Positions 7,555-9,603 of a stretch of 9,603 nt of DNA are shown here, piece by piece. Within the stretch, counting starts at the first letter, position 1. Each line of letters starts with the position of its first letter. Under the pieces are notes generated by a model. It was not told the origin of the DNA, ran no database searches, and worked only from the letters and a program-made list of their open reading frames with translations. The translations under genes were made by a program, and so were the position numbers. The stretch is from Deltaproteobacteria bacterium (GTDB lineage Bacteria > Desulfobacterota > Syntrophia > Syntrophales > Smithellaceae), in the NCBI GenBank assembly GCA_017860985.1, contig JAGFXG010000025.1:1-9603 (forward strand), given 5' to 3'.

Positions 7555-7584
7555 CTGAAAAAACAAAAGAACGGACGTTTTCAG
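7555..7584. repeat. Inverted repeat between pbpG and the PHP gene
   Basis: CTGAAAA (7555-7561) and TTTTCAG (7578-7584) form a 7-bp AT-rich inverted repeat with a 16-nt loop. It lies 3' of pbpG on the minus strand. A stem this AT-rich, with no T tract after it, is not a convincing intrinsic terminator. The rest of 7466-7612 holds only the possible promoter. Confidence 0.3.
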
Positions 7585-7612
7585 CCTGCAGGGGCCAATT
7601 CTTCTATGATGG

Positions 7613-8524
7613 TCACCCTTTTCGCGGCGGGACTACCTGGGAAGGCCCTTCCAGCCATTTTTTTATCCGGTTGGCGTCACCTACACGCGTCAGCCTTCCC
7701 TGGGAATCCAGCAACACGATGAGCAACGGTCGATTGGCCACGTGGGCCAGCATTACCAGGCAACGGCCGGCTTCATCCGTATAGCCTGTCTTGGACAGGC
7801 CGATATCCCAATCAGGATCCTTCACAAGCAGATTGGAATTGCGGTATTCCAAAATTCGCTGACCCGAATAGAGGGTGGTTTCCCTGCAGGTGGTAAATTC
7901 CCGGATCACATCATACTGATAAGCGGCCTCCACTAATTTCGCAAGGTCACGGGCGGAAGAGACATTGCCGTTAGCAAGCCCCGAGGTATCTGCGAAGCGC
8001 GTGCTGGAAAGCCCCAACGCTCTGGCTTTGGCATTCATGGCAGCAACACAGGCCCTGGTTCCACCCAGATAAGTTCTGCCCAGTGCGTGAGCACAGCGAT
8101 TTTCGGAAGACATCAGGGCAAGCAGCATGGCCTCCCTGCGCGTGAGGATTGTCCCGACCGGCAACCGTGAGTGACTGTGGCGGATCCTGTCCATATCCGC
8201 GTCTTGAATCACGAGATTTCCCTGAAGATTCTCGTCCTGATCAAGAACAACCATGGCCGTCATCAGTTTTGTAATGGAAGCAATGGGGACAACCGCCATT
8301 GTGCGTTTTTGAATCAGGAGTCTGCCGGTGCTTTGATCTTTCACCAGAACCGCTGCGGACTGCAATAAAGGTCCATATGAAGACCGAATCACTTTGGCGG
8401 CGGCTGATTTTCGATGAGCTCTCGCTTTTTTCTGCGATTTTGAAACTGCTGCAGATGCAGAAAGCGTCAGCATTGCCACACACAAAAACATCACCAGGGC
8501 AATCCTGCAATATTTACCCGTCAT
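7613..8524 (-). CDS. pbpG: D-alanyl-D-alanine endopeptidase/carboxypeptidase, PBP7 type (peptidase S11)
   Basis: The 303-residue protein hydrolyses D-Ala-type bonds in periplasmic peptidoglycan; PBP7 acts as an endopeptidase on cross-links. Residues 1-26 form a Sec signal (MTGKYCRIALVMFLCVAML, cut near ASA-A), followed by a basic Ala/Lys linker to about residue 48. The three penicillin-binding motifs are present: SITK with nucleophile S83 and K86, SEN at 140-142 within LALMSSENR, and KTG at 245-247 within SKTGYTDEAGRCLVM. The SEN variant, VPIASITKLMTAMVVLD and the ending without a C-terminal amphipathic anchor all resemble E. coli PbpG rather than DacA. ATG 8524 has AGGAGG (8529-8534) just ahead; a frame nine codons longer lacks such a site. 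It reads in the same direction as the six-gene run, 147 nt upstream of its first start. Confidence 0.9.
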   Translation of the reverse strand: MTGKYCRIALVMFLCVAMLTLSASAAVSKSQKKARAHRKSAAAKVIRSSYGPLLQSAAVLVKDQSTGRLLIQKRTMAVVPIASITKLMTAMVVLDQDENLQGNLVIQDADMDRIRHSHSRLPVGTILTRREAMLLALMSSENRCAHALGRTYLGGTRACVAAMNAKARALGLSSTRFADTSGLANGNVSSARDLAKLVEAAYQYDVIREFTTCRETTLYSGQRILEYRNSNLLVKDPDWDIGLSKTGYTDEAGRCLVMLAHVANRPLLIVLLDSQGRLTRVGDANRIKKWLEGPSQVVPPRKG

Positions 8525-8665
8525 AAACCCTCCTGAAAAAACCCATCTCACACTTTTGTAAATCAGTCAATAAATGACGTCCTCGGCAAAGATCTCCGTG
8601 TCCGCTTTTCAGCCCCCGTATGGCAATATTGAAAAATCCTTCTTTAATTATTGCCGAAGCGTATT

Positions 8666-8686
8666 CAGGAGTTTTCTATTCTCCTG
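8666..8686. repeat. Hairpin downstream of the membrane protein gene
   Basis: CAGGAG (8666-8671) and CTCCTG (8681-8686) form a perfect 6-bp stem with a 9-nt loop. A 4-bp outer stem (GAAG/CTTC) is also possible across a 6-nt bulge. It lies immediately after the membrane protein stop. No run of T follows on the minus strand, so it may be a processing or weak termination structure rather than a classical terminator. The remainder of 8525-8689 shows only the pbpG ribosome binding site and no clear promoter. Confidence 0.35.
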
Positions 8687-8689
8687 CTT

Positions 8690-9313
8690 CTATATCCATT
8701 TTAAAATGCCCGCAAAAATGATCATCATCAGGGCATCAACAACAAAAAGTGCACCAATCACCATGACCTGAACTTTTGGCTTCCAGTCATAGCAAAGGAA
8801 TGACACGACAAAGAAAGGTATGTAAACAGTTAGAAAAACCGGAAATGCTCCCCACCAGGAATAAACCCAGTGGAATGCAGGCGTCTTTGCCAGGAAAATC
8901 TCAATAAATGAAAACAGCGCTGCATTGACTACGGCAAAAAAAATGCGGTTGTTGATCCCCATAATTTTCATTTGCGGATCTTCAGGCAGCACTTTACTCA
9001 TAACCAGACCCGCAACAGAAAACATCAGACTTAATTCAATGCCCACACCGACCAGCAGCAGGAAGGCGGTGCCCGCGGGCACCGTCCAGAGCGCGTGACC
9101 GCTACCATACTGGATCAGGGCATTCAGGATTTCATAAAACCAGTGCACAAGATACAGGGAAAGTCCCGCGGCAATGCCCTTCCAGTTTTTTTTGCTGATT
9201 TCGTTTGTGTAAACATAAACGACCAGCGCAAGCAGCGGTATGATGTACCACTGAAAATTTTCAGGTGAGCGTAAAATACTCAAGGCCTGACGGGTTAATT
9301 CCGGCTGATTCAT
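8690..9313 (-). CDS. Integral membrane protein of unknown function (about six helices)
   Basis: The protein has 207 residues, of which roughly two thirds are hydrophobic. Likely membrane segments lie near residues 22-37, 47-65, 78-105, 124-141, 153-174 and 182-204. Loops contain KKNWKG (41-46), the polar PEDPQMKIMGINNR (110-123) and CYDWKPK (174-180). There is no cleavable signal and no transporter, kinase or protease motif that I recognise, so the function is left open. ATG 9313 is chosen over a GTG two codons earlier because AAAGGAG (9319-9325) ends 5 nt ahead of it. The gene is divergent from the partial gene at the right edge, and both may share control sites in the 257-bp region between them. 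A weak hairpin follows the stop codon. Confidence 0.75.
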   Translation of the reverse strand: MNQPELTRQALSILRSPENFQWYIIPLLALVVYVYTNEISKKNWKGIAAGLSLYLVHWFYEILNALIQYGSGHALWTVPAGTAFLLLVGVGIELSLMFSVAGLVMSKVLPEDPQMKIMGINNRIFFAVVNAALFSFIEIFLAKTPAFHWVYSWWGAFPVFLTVYIPFFVVSFLCYDWKPKVQVMVIGALFVVDALMMIIFAGILKWI

Positions 9314-9347
9314 AATCACTCCTTTCTGTTAGTCACCTATGTGTTGA

Positions 9348-9408
9348 AACGTTATTCCCAAATGGGATCTTATCGATGCAACAGTTTAATTTTTAGTTAA
9401 ATAACGTT
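9348..9408. repeat. Pair of inverted AACGTTATT repeats, centres 52 bp apart
   Basis: AACGTTATT (9348-9356) and AATAACGTT (9400-9408) are perfect 9-bp inverted copies, each containing the palindrome AACGTT. The centre spacing of 52 bp is close to five helical turns, which would put both copies on the same face of the DNA. They lie in the divergent intergenic region, the right copy just upstream of the possible rightward promoter. They could be operator half-sites; no regulator is identified. Confidence 0.4.
9356..9367. repeat. Short inverted repeat TCCCA-AA-TGGGA
   Basis: Five-base arms (9356-9360 and 9363-9367) are separated by two A. It lies upstream of the membrane protein gene and abuts the left AACGTTATT copy. 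It is short enough to be chance, and could be an operator. Confidence 0.25.
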
Positions 9409-9410
9409 GT

Positions 9411-9440
9411 TTGGTTTTAAGTGCAATGGATATTTATATT
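9411..9440 (+). promoter_or_regulatory. Possible promoter of the switch-like leader
   Basis: TTGGTT (9411-9416) and TATATT (9435-9440, five of six matches to the -10 consensus) are spaced 18 nt apart. Transcription would start near 9447, giving a leader of about 124 nt that includes the structured element at 9487-9570. The surrounding sequence is very AT-rich, so chance matches are likely. Confidence 0.35.
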
Positions 9441-9486
9441 GATGGATAATTCGTTTTAATTGAACTTTTTTTCAAAATAGATTAAA

Positions 9487-9570
9487 GGACTGCTGCCCGT
9501 TGGCGGACGGGTTAATACAGTCCGCAGGGAAAGAAATTCCCCGCGTAAACAAATGAAGGAGGAATTTCTT
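9487..9570 (+). ncRNA. Structured 5' leader with two exclusive folds (riboswitch-like), class unknown
   Basis: State A has P1, GGACTG 9487-9492 with CAGTCC 9518-9523, enclosing P2, CCCGT 9496-9500 with ACGGG 9507-9511. It also has P3, GCAGGGAA 9524-9531 with TTCCCCGC 9537-9544 (7 of 8 pairs), directly abutting P1. State B has GCGGAC 9503-9508 with GTCCGC 9520-9525, which excludes P1, P2 and the closing pairs of P3. It also has AAGAAATTCC 9531-9540 pairing perfectly over 10 bp with GGAATTTCTT 9561-9570, which covers the last two bases of the Shine-Dalgarno and the whole spacer to the ATG. State A leaves the ribosome site open and state B closes it. The pairings are read directly from the sequence; ligand, class and in vivo folding are inference. 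A protein-binding autoregulatory leader is an alternative. Confidence 0.55.
9556..9562 (+). promoter_or_regulatory. Near-consensus ribosome binding site, partly inside a possible blocking helix
   Basis: AAGGAGG lies 8 nt before ATG 9571. Its last two G and the entire spacer can pair with 9531-9540, so access of the ribosome could depend on the leader fold. Confidence 0.8.
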
Positions 9571-9603
9571 ATGCATAGTTTCACACTCGACAAACCTGAC
9601 AAT
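9571..9603 (+). CDS. 5' end of a gene cut by the window edge
   Basis: ATG 9571 follows an excellent ribosome binding site and opens a frame without stops to the window end (11 codons, MHSFTLDKPDN). The visible residues are hydrophilic and give no signal peptide and no recognisable family. Evidence that this is a real gene comes from the ribosome site and the structured leader. Its identity is the key to what the leader senses and lies just outside the window. Confidence 0.65.
   Translation, partial: MHSFTLDKPDN

Noticed and set aside
7555..7584. Inverted repeat as an intrinsic terminator of pbpG
   Set aside because: The stem is almost all A-T with a long loop and no downstream T tract, so I list it only as a repeat.
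8543..8570. TTGACT (minus strand, 8565-8570) as a promoter -35 for pbpG
   Set aside because: The -35 is good, but at 16-17 nt spacing the -10 positions read AGATGG or GATGGG, too poor to call a promoter.
8574..8771. Plus-strand 65-codon frame between pbpG and the membrane protein gene
   Set aside because: It runs over the 3' end of the membrane protein gene, has no ribosome binding site, and shows no recognisable protein pattern.
9460..9476. TTGAA/TTCAA repeat around a T run as a terminator or promoter of the leader
   Set aside because: The stem is 5 bp of A-T pairs, and TTGAAC used as a -35 would put the start of transcription inside the first leader helix.
9501..9512. A stretch resembling the conserved 'GGCGGACGGGT' segment near base 100 of 16S rRNA
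   Set aside because: Only about a dozen bases match and the flanks do not follow 16S rRNA. The bases are fully accounted for by the leader hairpins, so this is probably chance.

Overview
The window reads as chromosome of a Gram-negative, probably anaerobic bacterium. Three genes suggest this: a B12-binding radical SAM enzyme, a flavoprotein with a compact [4Fe-4S] cysteine motif, and an exported PBP7-type (PbpG) penicillin-binding protein. A delta-proteobacterium-like (Desulfobacterota/Syntrophales) source is plausible from this gene style, but that is inference only. I see no tRNA, rRNA, CRISPR array, insertion sequence or phage gene.

Layout. On the + strand at the left edge are the 3' part of a SAM-dependent methyltransferase (2-361), an iron-sulfur flavoprotein (398-973), and a small exported protein of unknown function (970-1437) whose start overlaps the flavoprotein stop. 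The - strand then carries one compact six-gene run, read from right to left. It encodes a PHP-domain phosphoesterase (6815-7465), a GT4 glycosyltransferase (5556-6818), a class I methyltransferase (4877-5578), an alpha/alpha-toroid protein of the kind often labelled 'prenyltransferase' (3841-4872), a left-handed beta-helix acyltransferase (3033-3755) and a B12-binding radical SAM enzyme (1459-3030). Junctions are a 4-nt overlap, a 23-nt overlap, 4 nt, 85 nt and 2 nt, and a possible promoter lies just upstream (7509-7537). Glycosyl transfer, methylation, acylation and radical chemistry in one unit point to building or decorating a glycan, glycolipid or glycosylated small molecule. The product cannot be named from sequence.

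Further right, still on the - strand, are pbpG (7613-8524), for peptidoglycan trimming, and a six-helix integral membrane protein of unknown function (8690-9313). A 257-bp divergent intergenic region follows. It holds paired inverted repeats, a possible promoter and a strikingly switch-like RNA leader (9487-9570). The leader sits in front of a + strand gene with a near-ideal ribosome binding site, of which only 11 codons are inside the window.

The most interesting item is this leader. It contains two mutually exclusive sets of helices, one of which places a perfect 10-bp helix over the end of the Shine-Dalgarno and the whole spacer up to the start codon. I could not match it to a riboswitch class I know. 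Second in interest is the six-gene glyco/radical-SAM cassette.

Several starts were chosen downstream of the longest possible reading frame because a good ribosome binding site supports the later start: radical SAM, methyltransferase, PHP, PbpG and the membrane protein.
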